A DNA stretch of 64,000 nucleotides, taken from Streptomyces sp. CB02366. GTDB taxonomy: Bacteria; Actinomycetota; Actinomycetes; Streptomycetales; Streptomycetaceae. The DNA lies in assembly GCF_001905905.1 (NCBI RefSeq), contig NZ_LIVT01000010.1, positions 118,607 through 182,606 on the forward strand, in the 5' to 3' direction. Positions within the stretch are counted from its first letter, which is position 1, and the number at the start of each line of letters is the position of its first letter. Both the position numbers and the translations under genes were made by a program. The notes under the pieces were generated by a model. The model worked only from the letters and a program-made list of their open reading frames with translations. It made no database searches and had not been told where the DNA came from. Below, one piece after another: positions 1-7,962 of this stretch.

Positions 1-126
1 GCCGATGATCGGCGTCCCGGTGCCGGGGATCTCGACCATCGGCTTGGGGCGGTCGTCGGTGTACGGCCGCAGCCGCGACCCCTGGCCACCGGCAAGGATC
101 ACGGCCTGCGTCGGATACGTATGCAT
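1..126 (-). CDS. NDP-sugar nucleotidyltransferase, N-terminal 42 residues (cut by window edge)
   Basis: The gene starts with ATG at 126 and runs off the left edge. The visible N-terminus contains ILAGGQGSRLRPYTDDRPKP, the GxGxRLxPxT..KP nucleotide-binding loop of glucose-1-phosphate thymidylyl/uridylyl- and mannose-1-phosphate guanylyltransferases. These enzymes couple a sugar 1-phosphate to an NTP to make activated sugars for cell-wall or secondary-metabolite glycosylation. The loop is diagnostic for the superfamily, but the sugar and nucleotide cannot be told from 42 residues. Confidence 0.85.
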   Translation of the reverse strand, partial: MHTYPTQAVILAGGQGSRLRPYTDDRPKPMVEIPGTGTPIIG

Positions 127-213
127 GCCAGGCACGATAGGCGGTGGCCGGCGCTGCACGGGCGGTACCCGGTGGGGAAGGCGGCGCTCGACGCGGCCGT
201 CTCCCCGGCTGGG

Positions 214-265
214 CCGACGCGACCGGCTTCCGGGCTCAGCCGACGCGACCGGCTTCCGGGCTCAG
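214..265. repeat. 26-bp perfect tandem duplication at the 3' end of a gene
   Basis: Two identical 26-bp units lie head to tail at 214-239 and 240-265. The second unit contains the stop codon of the minus-strand gene that ends at 262, so the first unit is a downstream copy of the gene's last bases. The unit is not a multiple of three and lies outside the reading frame, so it does not change the protein. It looks like a recent slippage duplication. Confidence 0.9.
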
Positions 266-675
266 CTGAACTGCGCGACGCCGGAGGCGAAGGAGGTGTC
301 GCAGACGGGGCGGGAGAAGCGGTGGGCCCGGGTCGGGCCGTACTGCTCGACGGCCGCCTTGCCGAGCGCCCTCGCGATCGACATGCAGTGGCGGGCGAGC
401 GAGGGACGCTGCTCCACGGCGCGCTGGAGGCCCGTGAGCGCGGCGCCCGGGTCCTTCTCCTGGAGCTCCACGAGCAGCTTCTCGCGCAGGACGTCCTGCG
501 GCGCGTGCGGCTTCGCGGGCTTGGACACGGTCTCCGAGGAGGCGGCGAGCAGCTGGGAGTCGTTGTCCGTCGCGGCCCACGGAACGGTGGTGACCGCCAG
601 AGTCCCGGACAGAACCATGACGACGGGCAGGACGAGAGCGAGGGATCGGCCGATGCGGCGCGCGGTGTGGGTCAC
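262..675 (-). CDS. Small secreted protein of unknown function
   Basis: This 137-residue protein starts with GTG at 675. The N-terminus THTARRIGRSLALVLPVVMV followed by a small-residue stretch to about residue 35 is a typical Sec signal peptide. The mature part is charged and helical, with a conserved-looking C-terminus around RPVCDTSFASGVAQFS that contains one of two cysteines (the other is in LARHCMSIAR). I recognise this as a conserved Streptomyces secreted hypothetical but know no function. It stands alone between convergent or unrelated neighbours. Confidence 0.8.
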   Translation of the reverse strand: MTHTARRIGRSLALVLPVVMVLSGTLAVTTVPWAATDNDSQLLAASSETVSKPAKPHAPQDVLREKLLVELQEKDPGAALTGLQRAVEQRPSLARHCMSIARALGKAAVEQYGPTRAHRFSRPVCDTSFASGVAQFS

Positions 676-914
676 GCAGCGAGCGTAGCGGCCGGTGATG
701 ACTCGATGACAATTCGTCACTCTCGTGGGGGATGGTTCGACGCGTCCTTTCGAATACGAGGTTGACGAAGCGGGGTGAAATGCGGAGTGTGCCGGGGTTT
801 TTGGCCCGTACGCCGCCGAAACCCGAACCACCGTGCTCTCCTCACCCCTCCCCGCTCCGTCGTTGCCGTGATCATGAACCGGTCCTCTTGCTCCCGTGCT
901 CTGCCGACGGGGCG

Positions 915-2018
915 TCAGGGGCTGATCGAGAGAAAGACGAAGGACGCGAAGAGGGTCAGGTGCAGACCGCCCTGGAGCAGCGTGGCGCGGCCGGTGACGA
1001 CCGTGAGGACGCTGACGACCACGGTGAGGGCCAGCATCACCATGTGTGTCGCGCCGAGGCCGAGCAGCAGCGGGCCCTCCATCCAGATCGACGCCACCGC
1101 GATGGCGGGGATGGTGAGGCCGATGCTCGCGATGGCGGAACCGTGGGCGAGGTTGAGGCTGATCTGGGTGCGGTCCTGGCGGGCGGAGCGGGACGCGGCC
1201 AGGGTCTCGGGCAGCAGCACGAGCAGCGCGATGATCACACCGACGAAGGCCGGCGGCAGTCCCGCGGCGTCGACGCCCGACTCGATGACGGGCGAGAGGC
1301 CCTTGGTGTTGCCGACCACCGCGACGAGCGCGACGAGCAGCAGACCGAGACTGAGGAAGGTCTCGCGATTGCTCGGCGGGTGGGCGTGGTCCTCCTCGTC
1401 GAGCACCTCGCCGTCCCGGGTGACGGGCAGGAAGTACTCGCGGTGCCTGATCGTCTGCATGGCCACGAACAGCAGATACACCGCCAGGGAGACGACGGCC
1501 GCGAAGGCGAGCTGCGCACCGGTGAACTCCGGGCCCGGGGCGCCGGTGGTGAAGGTCGGCAGAACCAGGCTGAGCGTGGCGAGCGTCGTCACCGTCGCCA
1601 CGGCGGCGACGGTGCCCTCCGTGCTGAACGGCGCGATACCGCCCTTCCACGCGCCGACGAACAGGGAGAGACCCACGATGCCGTTACAGGTGATCATCAC
1701 GGCGGCGAAGACGGTGTCGCGGGCGAGCGAGGAGGTCTTGGCCCCGCCGTCAGCCATCAAGGTGACGATCAGGGCGACCTCGATGATGGTCACGGCGACG
1801 GCGAGCACCAGGGAGCCGAAGGGCTCACCGACCCGGTGCGCGACCACTTCCGCGTGGTGCACGGCGGAGAGGACCGCTCCGGCGAGACAGAGCGCGACGA
1901 GCGCTACCACCACCCCGGGTATCTCGCGCCCCCAGGTGAAGGCGAGTACCACCAGGGCGAGCACGGGCACGGCTATGGTGCCGATATTGGTGAGGGGACC
2001 GGGTTTCGTCGTAGCCAT
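915..2018 (-). CDS. Ca2+/H+ (cation/proton) antiporter, ChaA/CaCA family
   Basis: A 367-residue polytopic membrane protein with about 11 hydrophobic segments. It shows the duplicated alpha-repeat of the CaCA superfamily: an acidic, polar helix pair around HHAEVVAHRVGEPFGSLVLA with IIEVALI (about residues 55-85), and the second copy around LLPETLAASRSARQDRTQIS with NLAHGSAIASIGLTIP (about 265-300). The Glu residues in these repeats bind the cation. Such exchangers expel Ca2+ (or Na+/K+) in return for protons and help in calcium and alkaline stress. The ATG at 2018 is preceded by a G-rich stretch. It appears monocistronic. Confidence 0.9.
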   Translation of the reverse strand: MATTKPGPLTNIGTIAVPVLALVVLAFTWGREIPGVVVALVALCLAGAVLSAVHHAEVVAHRVGEPFGSLVLAVAVTIIEVALIVTLMADGGAKTSSLARDTVFAAVMITCNGIVGLSLFVGAWKGGIAPFSTEGTVAAVATVTTLATLSLVLPTFTTGAPGPEFTGAQLAFAAVVSLAVYLLFVAMQTIRHREYFLPVTRDGEVLDEEDHAHPPSNRETFLSLGLLLVALVAVVGNTKGLSPVIESGVDAAGLPPAFVGVIIALLVLLPETLAASRSARQDRTQISLNLAHGSAIASIGLTIPAIAVASIWMEGPLLLGLGATHMVMLALTVVVSVLTVVTGRATLLQGGLHLTLFASFVFLSISP

Positions 2019-2307
2019 GCCCCCACGCTCTCAGCACCGAGAGCAAAGTCCGAGTAAAATGACGCCGCTCGCCGAAGCCGTGATCATTCCCACACTGCTC
2101 GATGCGGCGTATGCTCCGCCCTCGCCGTTCCGGACGGGGCGTGGCGCAGCCGTCGCCCGGAAAGCCCCCGGGCGCGGGCGCGGGACCATGGTGATGACGC
2201 AGCCGGCGTCGGCCCTCGGCCGCCGCCCACCGGGTTCCAACGACATCGGCCCCGCGCCCCCGGGGTGTGGCCGGGGAGGCGGGGCCGTGCGCAGGGCGGG
2301 AGGCGCG
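2019..2307. other. Intergenic region between msiK and the antiporter
   Basis: No gene is supported in these 289 bases. They hold the probable msiK terminator hairpin (2248-2286) and the promoter region of the antiporter; the only AT-rich stretch is around 2040-2100. Confidence 0.6.
2248..2286 (-). terminator. Probable terminator of msiK
   Basis: Inverted repeat GGCCCCGC / GCGGGGCC (2248-2255 and 2279-2286) encloses a GC-rich loop that can itself fold. It sits 20 bases downstream of the msiK stop and has no U-tract, as is usual in Streptomyces. Confidence 0.55.
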
Positions 2308-3444
2308 TCAGTTGGCGAGGCGCTCGCCGGTGGAGGTCGCGAAGACGTGCAGCTCGTCCGGGCGCGGGACGACGTGCAGCTCGGTGCCCTTCTCCGGGAC
2401 GGCACGGCCGCCGACGCGGACGACCAGGTCCTTGTGCTCGCCGCCGACCCGCGTGGAGCCGTAGACGAAGCCGTCGGCGCCCAGCTCCTCGACGACGTTG
2501 ACGGAGACGGCGAGACCGGCCGGCTCGTCCGAGGAGCCCTTGGTCAGCGTCTTCGCGGCGGCGCCGCCGTGCTCGACGATGTCGAAGTGCTCGGGGCGGA
2601 TGCCGACGGTGACGGTGGTGTCACCGCGGTTCGCGGCGGCGGTGAGGGCCTCGCGGGAAACCGGGACAACGCTGTTGCCGAACTTCACGCCGCCGTCGGT
2701 GATCGGGACCTCGACGAGGTTCATCGCGGGGGAGCCGATGAAGCCGGCGACGAAGAGGTTGGCGGGGCGGTCGTACATGTTGCGCGGCGAGTCCACCTGC
2801 TGGAGCAGCCCGTCCTTCAGCACCGCGACCCGGTCGCCCATGGTGAGGGCCTCGACCTGGTCGTGGGTGACGTACACGGTGGTGATGCCGAGGCGGCGCT
2901 GCAGCGAGGCGATCTGCGTACGGGTGGAGACGCGGAGCTTGGCGTCGAGGTTCGACAGCGGCTCGTCCATGAGGAACACCTGCGGCTCGCGCACGATGGC
3001 GCGGCCCATCGCCACACGCTGGCGCTGACCGCCGGAGAGCGCCTTCGGCTTGCGGTCCAGGTACTCGGTGAGGTCGAGCATCTTGGCGGCCTCTTCGACC
3101 TTCGCCCGGATCTCGGTCTTGTTCACACCGGCGATCTTGAGCGCGAAGCCCATGTTGTCCGCGACGGTCATGTGCGGGTAGAGCGCGTAGTTCTGGAACA
3201 CCATGGCGATGTCCCGGTCCTTCGGCGGCAGGTGCGTGACGTCGCGGTCGCCGATGCGGATCGCGCCGCCGTTGACGTCCTCCAGACCCGCGAGCATGCG
3301 CAGGGAGGTCGACTTGCCGCAACCGGAGGGGCCGACGAGGACGAGGAACTCGCCGTCGGCGATGTCGATCTCGAGCTGGTCCACAGCCGGCTTCGTGGAG
3401 CCGGGGTAGACGCGGGACGCCTTGTCGAACGTGACGCTGGCCAT
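2308..3444 (-). CDS. msiK: MsiK, shared ATPase of multiple sugar ABC importers
   Basis: A 378-residue UgpC/MalK-type ATPase. Walker A GPSGCGKST is at about 38-46, the signature LSGGQ at 136-140, Walker B VFLMDEP at about 156-162, then the D-loop and the switch His (THD). The C-terminal third (from about 240) is the OB-fold TOBE domain of the CUT1 class. In streptomycetes MsiK energises many carbohydrate importers (cellobiose, maltose, chitobiose/DasABC) whose operons lack an ATPase. It stands alone, as msiK genes do, and would serve importers such as the one using the binding protein at 46.2 kb. The ATG at 3444 follows GAGGAGAA with 8 bases spacing; an upstream in-frame extension has no ribosome site. 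Confidence 0.95.
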   Translation of the reverse strand: MASVTFDKASRVYPGSTKPAVDQLEIDIADGEFLVLVGPSGCGKSTSLRMLAGLEDVNGGAIRIGDRDVTHLPPKDRDIAMVFQNYALYPHMTVADNMGFALKIAGVNKTEIRAKVEEAAKMLDLTEYLDRKPKALSGGQRQRVAMGRAIVREPQVFLMDEPLSNLDAKLRVSTRTQIASLQRRLGITTVYVTHDQVEALTMGDRVAVLKDGLLQQVDSPRNMYDRPANLFVAGFIGSPAMNLVEVPITDGGVKFGNSVVPVSREALTAAANRGDTTVTVGIRPEHFDIVEHGGAAAKTLTKGSSDEPAGLAVSVNVVEELGADGFVYGSTRVGGEHKDLVVRVGGRAVPEKGTELHVVPRPDELHVFATSTGERLAN

Positions 3445-3570
3445 GATGAATCTTCTCCTCAACCGGCAGGAACGTGCCGGACGATCCGAGTAGGGAGTGG
3501 TCTGGTCCACAGACGCGGACCTGCCGTGACGCTACCTGGCGTTCCTGCGCCCTGTCAGTACCTCTCGGGT

Positions 3571-3589
3571 CACGAAAATCGCTTTCGTG
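3571..3589. promoter_or_regulatory. Candidate operator upstream of msiK
   Basis: CACGAAA-N5-TTTCGTG is a perfect 7-5-7 inverted repeat, about 125 bases upstream of the msiK start, in an otherwise unstructured stretch. Geometry fits a dimeric repressor. The regulator is unknown, and it does not match the DasR dre consensus. Confidence 0.45.
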
Positions 3590-3599
3590 CACCGGGGGA

Positions 3600-3779
3600 C
3601 GCCAGAGCAACGCACTTTTGACCTGCCCCCGTGCAAGAGGGGACTTCCTGCTTCGGCACCCGCCGCCGACCGGACGTCGCCCTGAAGGCCACGCCCTGCC
3701 GGTCTCACACGGACTCCACAGGCATCACGGCCGACGGCCCGTCGGTCCGGCACGCCCTTCTCGCCTCTTCCTGAGCCGA
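3600..3779 (-). ncRNA. Candidate TnpB-associated guide RNA (reRNA/omega RNA) 3' region
   Basis: TnpB nucleases use an RNA encoded across the 3' end of their gene and the element right end. Just downstream of the tnpB stop lies a stable hairpin, CCGACG-GCC-CGTCGG (3731-3745, extendable by G-U and G-C pairs to 3729-3747), in a non-coding 180-base tract. This is the position expected of the scaffold stem next to the guide. The RNA boundaries and guide are inferred, not seen. Confidence 0.25.
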
Positions 3780-5186
3780 CTACCTCGCCCGCTCCACGTC
3801 CGGCACTTCGGATGCCCTGATCATCGAGGGCATGGCCCTTCCCGGTGGCAGCGACGAGGCCACCCGTTCGTACAGCCGCATGCCCTCGTCCCGCAGATTC
3901 CGTGCCGCGTTCACGTCCCGGTCGTGCGCCTCACCGCACCCACCGCACGACCAGCCGCGCACTGCCAGATCCAGTTTCGGCCCGGTTGCCCCGCATGCTG
4001 AGCAACGCCGTGTCGAGGGGAAGAAGCGGTCGACGACGACCAGCGTCCGCCCGTACCACGCGCACTTGTACCGCAGCTGCCGGAGCAACTCGCCCCAGGA
4101 AGCATCGAGGATCGCCCGGTTCAGCCCCGTTTTCCGTCGGCGCCCCCTCCCCCGAGGCGACCGTAAGAGAGAGGCGACGGCCAGATCCTCCACCACGAGC
4201 ACTTGGTTCTCGCGCACGAGGCGGGTGGTGAGCTGGTCCAGCGCGTTCCTGCGAACGTCACCGATGAGGGCGTACAACCGGGCGATCTCCTGCCGCGCCT
4301 TGTCCCTGTTCCTCGACCCTCTCTCCTTGCGGTGCAAACTCCGCTGCAGATCCGCGAGCTTTGCCCCGTACTTCTCGAGGAGCCGGGGGCGGCCCGCCTT
4401 CTCCCCGTCGTCCAGCGTGACCAGCGCCGCCAGCCCGAGGTCCAGACCGACCGCCTTCGGCCCACCACCGTCCCGCAGAAACACGGGCGGCAGCGGCTCG
4501 ATCCATTCCTCCACCAGCACCGAGACGAAGAAGCGCCCCGCCCGGTCCCGGCTCACGGTCAGTTTCACCGGCCGGGCGCCCGCCGGGAGCGGCCGGGACC
4601 AGCGGACAGGCAGGGGCCCGGACTGCTTGGCCAACGCGATCAGCCCCGTACCGGGCCGCTCCGGGTCCTCCACCCAGCGGAAGCCCGTACGGACATAGGT
4701 CGCGGAGTCACGGCAGCGGCTCTTCTTCTTGCGTCTCGGATGGCCGGCCATTCCCGTGAAGAACCGCCCGAACGCGGCGTCGAGATGGCGAAGCGCCTGC
4801 TGGAGAACGGTCGAGGACACCTCCTGCAGCCACCGTGTCTCCTCGGCGTTCCGCCAGCCCGTGAGCGCCCGGCAGGACTCCGCGAACCCGAGCGGCACCC
4901 GGTGCTCACGCCAAGCCTTGTCCCTCAGTGCGAGGCCCTCGTTGTAGGCCCAGCGGCAGGCGCCGAAGGTCTTGAGCAGCTGCGCCGTCTGGGCGGGGGA
5001 CGGGTAGCAGCGGTAGCGGTACACGCGCTGTCGGGTACCGGCTTCCGGCGCTCGCCGCCGCATCGGCCCGGCCGCCCGTTGCCGATGCTCGATCCGGGTG
5101 GGAACGCCCCGTGCTTCGCGCTTGACGCGCTCGGCCTCCGCGCCGGTGGCGTGGACGGCTTCGCCCTTCCCCGCAGCCTTGGCCAC
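3780..5186 (-). CDS. tnpB: TnpB-type RNA-guided nuclease (IS200/IS605 OrfB family), apparently intact
   Basis: A 468-residue protein. An N-terminal OrfB_IS605 region starts at about residue 55 (YRYRCYPSPAQ, ACRWAYNEGL). The RuvC core is complete: D249 in AVGLDLGLAAL, E333 in LVVEDLAV and the DRD motif at 422-424 (DRDVNAARN). Two CxxC pairs (CSACG, CGGCG) form the zinc-ribbon insert. Known TnpBs cut DNA with an overlapping guide RNA and help IS elements persist. No tnpA lies nearby, so this is a solo (IS1341-like) element. GTG at 5186 was chosen because GGGGGAGG precedes it; GTG 5219 and ATG 5063 are alternatives. It sits 150 bases from tRNA-Thr. Confidence 0.93.
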   Translation of the reverse strand: MAKAAGKGEAVHATGAEAERVKREARGVPTRIEHRQRAAGPMRRRAPEAGTRQRVYRYRCYPSPAQTAQLLKTFGACRWAYNEGLALRDKAWREHRVPLGFAESCRALTGWRNAEETRWLQEVSSTVLQQALRHLDAAFGRFFTGMAGHPRRKKKSRCRDSATYVRTGFRWVEDPERPGTGLIALAKQSGPLPVRWSRPLPAGARPVKLTVSRDRAGRFFVSVLVEEWIEPLPPVFLRDGGGPKAVGLDLGLAALVTLDDGEKAGRPRLLEKYGAKLADLQRSLHRKERGSRNRDKARQEIARLYALIGDVRRNALDQLTTRLVRENQVLVVEDLAVASLLRSPRGRGRRRKTGLNRAILDASWGELLRQLRYKCAWYGRTLVVVDRFFPSTRRCSACGATGPKLDLAVRGWSCGGCGEAHDRDVNAARNLRDEGMRLYERVASSLPPGRAMPSMIRASEVPDVERAR

Positions 5187-5339
5187 GACCCCTCCCCCTG
5201 TCCGATATCCGGATGGCACTGCAGTGCGTTCAACGAACAGGCGAGTGAGTGGTTACGGCCGTCCGATATGCCTGTCCGTGGGGGAGTGCGGCTGTGTAGA
5301 GTTGTGGGGTCTCGGCGCATGTCTGTGGCGTGCGCCGGT

Positions 5340-5413
5340 GCCTCCTTAGCTCAGCTGGCCAGAGCTCCGATCTTGTAAGTCGGATGTCGTCGGTTCGAAT
5401 CCGACAGGGGGCT
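5340..5413 (+). tRNA. tRNA-Thr (anticodon TGT)
   Basis: A 74-base cloverleaf. Acceptor arms GCCTCCT and AGGGGGC pair with one G-U. The D-arm contains TAGCTCAGCTGG, the anticodon loop CTTGTAA gives TGT (threonine ACA codons), and the T-arm contains GGTTCGAATCC. No CCA is encoded; the discriminator is T. A strong hairpin terminator follows six bases later, so it is a single-tRNA transcript. Confidence 0.95.
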
Positions 5414-5418
5414 CAGCG

Positions 5419-5455
5419 AGAAGCCCGGGTCGGATGTCGTCCGATCCGGGCTTCT
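5419..5455 (+). terminator. Terminator of the tRNA-Thr gene
   Basis: A 16-bp stem (15 Watson-Crick pairs and one G-U; arms 5419-5434 and 5440-5455) with loop TGTCG begins six bases after the tRNA and is followed by CTGTCGTC. Confidence 0.8.
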
Positions 5456-5511
5456 GTCGTCGCCGTGGACGTGGCGGCATCGGCGGGAGCCGGCCGCGCC
5501 GGGGGCGGGTC

Positions 5512-6687
5512 TCAGTACCGCAGCAGCGCGGCCACGCCGCCGGAGTCGGGGAGGGTGCCGTCCGGGACGAACAGCACGTCCGATTCCGCCGCTACGGCGC
5601 CGTCCACCAGGCGTTCCACGATGTCGGTGGCGACACCGGGCGGGGACGGGCGGACGTCGGGGTCCGGGTTCGGCAGGGTCACGGGTTCGGGGACCTGGAC
5701 GGTCTCCAGTTCGCGGCCCTCGCCGACGATGCGGCCGGCGAGCACCAGCGACTCCTCCAGGACCAGCCGCCGCACCCGGCGGTCCGCGACCGCGGTCCAC
5801 ACCTGTTCCGGGCCGTCCGCGACCCTGTCCTGCCCGCGTGCCTCATCGAGCTCCGACACCGCTTCGGCGGTCTGCCGGGCGTGGAAGTCGTCGAGGGCCG
5901 GCCGCAGCCGCTCCGCCAGGTCCTGCGGCGATTCGCTGCCCATGCCGGCCAGCGCGAGCGTCCCGGCGACCTGCCTGCCGTGGGCGGTGAGGCCCTCGAA
6001 CGCGGGGAGGACCTTGGTGCCCCCGATGACGAACAGCGGCAGGGGGCCGTGCGCGTCGAGGTATCCGCCGAGGTGCCCGTCGACCGTCTTCAGGTACTGC
6101 TCCACCCGCTCCTCGTGCCCCCGGTACGGGGCCGCGTTCGGGATCGGCCCCGGGATCGCGTCCTCGGGCGACGGGATCTGCGGCGCGGCGGGGAAACCGT
6201 GCTCGGTCACCTCGGTCAGCCTCCGCACCGAACCCCGGTAGAGCCGGGACGTCTCCTGGTCCAGGACGAGCACCAGGTACGGCCGGGACCGCTGCTCGGC
6301 GTCCACCAGGTACCGCGTGAGGAACTCCTCGGCGAACTCCACCCGCGGCCGGACTTCCTGCGGCGACGTCACGCGCCACACCTGCACCGGCTCGTTCGCC
6401 GCCACGTACACCACCATGGCGTCGCCTTCGGGCGACGGATCGGCGGCCCGCTCGATCGCGTCGGGGTCCAGCAGGCGGTCCCTCAGTTGCAGCCGCGCCT
6501 CCCTCTCGACGTCCGGATCGTCGGCCAGACGGCGCTTGGCCTCCGTCACCAGGTCGCGCAGCAGGATGCGGTCCTTGTCGTTGAACCGGTAGTCCGGGTC
6601 GGTCGGCATGACCAGGGTGATCGCCGGGTACGACCGAGGCTTTCCCAGTTCTGCACGGATGTGGGAAGTCAGTTCAGAGATATGCAC
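5512..6687 (-). CDS. baeRF-like protein (archaeal/eukaryotic release-factor-1-related fold)
   Basis: A 391-residue soluble protein. The N-terminus ISELTSHIRAELGKP with SYPAITLVMPTDP, a central DQETSRLYRGSVRRL segment, and a C-terminal half containing FVIGGTKVLPAFEGL, then VLFVPDGTLPDSGGVAALLR, match the bacterial baeRF3-like families related to the eRF1/pelota middle and C-terminal domains. Their role is not established; links to ribosome rescue or stress have been suggested. GTG at 6687 begins the conserved N-terminus. It is divergent from a small basic protein gene at 6832, with a 145-bp shared promoter region. Confidence 0.75.
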   Translation of the reverse strand: MHISELTSHIRAELGKPRSYPAITLVMPTDPDYRFNDKDRILLRDLVTEAKRRLADDPDVEREARLQLRDRLLDPDAIERAADPSPEGDAMVVYVAANEPVQVWRVTSPQEVRPRVEFAEEFLTRYLVDAEQRSRPYLVLVLDQETSRLYRGSVRRLTEVTEHGFPAAPQIPSPEDAIPGPIPNAAPYRGHEERVEQYLKTVDGHLGGYLDAHGPLPLFVIGGTKVLPAFEGLTAHGRQVAGTLALAGMGSESPQDLAERLRPALDDFHARQTAEAVSELDEARGQDRVADGPEQVWTAVADRRVRRLVLEESLVLAGRIVGEGRELETVQVPEPVTLPNPDPDVRPSPPGVATDIVERLVDGAVAAESDVLFVPDGTLPDSGGVAALLRY

Positions 6688-6831
6688 GTGGTGAGCATCA
6701 CATCGATTCCGCGGGGTCGCAGCGCGAGCGTCCGCCGGTCGCCGCTCCACGGGCTCCGCAGTACGGTGATGGGGAACGTTGACTTCCGAACGCCAGGGTC
6801 CTGGACGCGATGCACGCGAGGAGGCCGGCTC

Positions 6832-7008
6832 ATGGGAAAGAAGCAACCGGCGAAAGGCCACCACGGGCTGGGAGCCCGGGGGCAGGGGAAGCTCGTGTAC
6901 TTCCACGGGCAGGTTCCCGAGGCCGCGAAACAGCCCAAGGAGCAGCGGACCGGCACGGGCGGGCCGCCTCCCGAGCGCCGCCGGAACGGCGGACGCCGGG
7001 TCGGGTGA
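6832..7008 (+). CDS. Small basic protein, 58 residues, unknown function
   Basis: The ORF starts with ATG at 6832 behind GAGGAGG (8 bases spacing), a strong ribosome site. The product is very basic and rich in Gly, Lys, Arg and Gln, with a short conserved-looking core GKLVYFHGQVPE. It has no signal peptide or membrane segment. I recognise no family. Good ribosome site and codon usage are the reasons to call it. Confidence 0.6.
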   Translation: MGKKQPAKGHHGLGARGQGKLVYFHGQVPEAAKQPKEQRTGTGGPPPERRRNGGRRVG

Positions 7009-7213
7009 AGCACCCCGGGGGCCGAGGACCGGGAAGGTCCGGAACTGTCCCCGGGAGACCCGCACCCGTCCGCCCGTACGGTTCCCGCTCTGCTTCTGCG
7101 GACTTCGGCAGCTCTCTCGCGGGAGCGGGAGAGCGGGTGCGGTCGCCGTCGGTCCCGCCCCGGTCCTCACCGGGGCGGGACCTTCGTTTCGGCCGTTCGG
7201 GGGAGCCGCCGCT

Positions 7214-7810
7214 TCATCCGGCGGTGCCGGGCGGAGGCAGGGGGGACCGGGCTCCGATGGCCAGTTCCACCTCCTCCTGCTGGAGCGTGAACCCCTTGAC
7301 GACCCAGGCGTTTTCGGCGAGGGGCGTCCCGGCCGCCGTGGTGTGGGCGGCGACGGTGAGGGTCGTGGCGTCGCCGGTGCGGAGCTCGGCTGCGGCGGCC
7401 GTGCCGTCGGAGAACCGCAGGTAGACGTCGAGGGGCTCCGGGGCGGCGGCGAACGCCTCCGGGTGGGGCAGGCCCTGGAGGCGGCAGCGGGCGCCCGGGA
7501 ACAGATGGGTGTGGGAGCAGAGGGCCAGGCAGGAGGCCGGGGGGTCTTCGGCCGGACGGCCGGCCTCGGGGTCCTGCGGGTTCGGGGGGTCCTGCGGCGG
7601 GGGCGTGGGGGGCACGGGGGCTCCGGTGGGTGTCGGGGCACGGGGCCGTGCGGGGCCCGGTGCGCGGGGTGCTCGTCCTCCGTCTGTACCTCGTGCGTAC
7701 GGCGATGGCGGGCGCGCCACGCGGGCGGCGTGCGCGTGGGCGCGGGTGAGGGTGCCGCAGCGTACGGAGTGCCCCCCGGTGGCACGCCTGGGTGCCATGT
7801 GGTGCCACAT
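7214..7810 (-). CDS. Hypothetical protein with beta-rich C-terminal domain
   Basis: Only the C-terminal 100 or so residues look like a real protein: VYLRFSDGTAAAAELRTGD, TLTVAAHTTAAGTPLAENAW and VVKGFTLQQEEVELAIG form an alternating beta pattern, preceded by a Cys/His stretch (CLALCSHTHLFPGARC). The N-terminal half is Pro/Arg/Ala-rich low complexity and may not be translated. The ATG at 7810 lies inside the GGTGCCAT box array that heads the divergent RHH gene, so the true start is probably a later GTG. The family is unknown. Alternative: a much shorter gene covering 7214 to about 7520. Confidence 0.45.
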   Translation of the reverse strand: MWHHMAPRRATGGHSVRCGTLTRAHAHAARVARPPSPYARGTDGGRAPRAPGPARPRAPTPTGAPVPPTPPPQDPPNPQDPEAGRPAEDPPASCLALCSHTHLFPGARCRLQGLPHPEAFAAAPEPLDVYLRFSDGTAAAAELRTGDATTLTVAAHTTAAGTPLAENAWVVKGFTLQQEEVELAIGARSPLPPPGTAG

Positions 7811-7953
7811 GGCGCTCGGGTGGTGCCATGGTGGGGTGCCCGGGGAGTTCTGGTGGTGCCATGAGGGTGAGGTGGGTGGTGAATCCGCAGGTCAGAGGTG
7901 GTTTCAAGGAAACTGTGCCAACATGGCTCGACGTGGTGCCATTCTTGTGCCAT
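7751..7953. promoter_or_regulatory. Array of GGTGCCAT-type boxes upstream of the RHH gene (candidate autoregulatory operator)
   Basis: The 8-mer (G/T)GTGCCA(T/C/A), or its GGTGCC core, recurs in the same orientation at 7751, 7791, 7801, 7822, 7835, 7855, 7914, 7935 and 7946. One pair forms a perfect 6-2-6 inverted repeat (ATGTGG-TG-CCACAT, 7797-7810). The last box abuts a possible -10 (TAGTTG, 7953-7958) right before the ATG at 7963. Ribbon-helix-helix repressors such as the omega protein bind iterated short heptads, so these boxes probably bind the adjacent RHH protein. The array is seen; the binding is inferred. Confidence 0.6.
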
Positions 7954-7962
7954 AGTTGAGCC

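Noticed and set aside
262..1650. Long minus-strand open frame including the small secreted protein
   Set aside because: The part beyond 675 overlaps the antiporter gene in another frame and is low-complexity; the real gene begins at the GTG at 675.
5200..5269. Two GTCCGATAT copies flanking the tnpB 5' end as element ends
   Set aside because: Only 9 bp, 61 bp apart on the same side of the gene; no matching end on the other side.
7751..7960. GGTGCCAT array as a CRISPR
   Set aside because: Units are 8 bp with irregular short spacing; no cas genes and no spacers.
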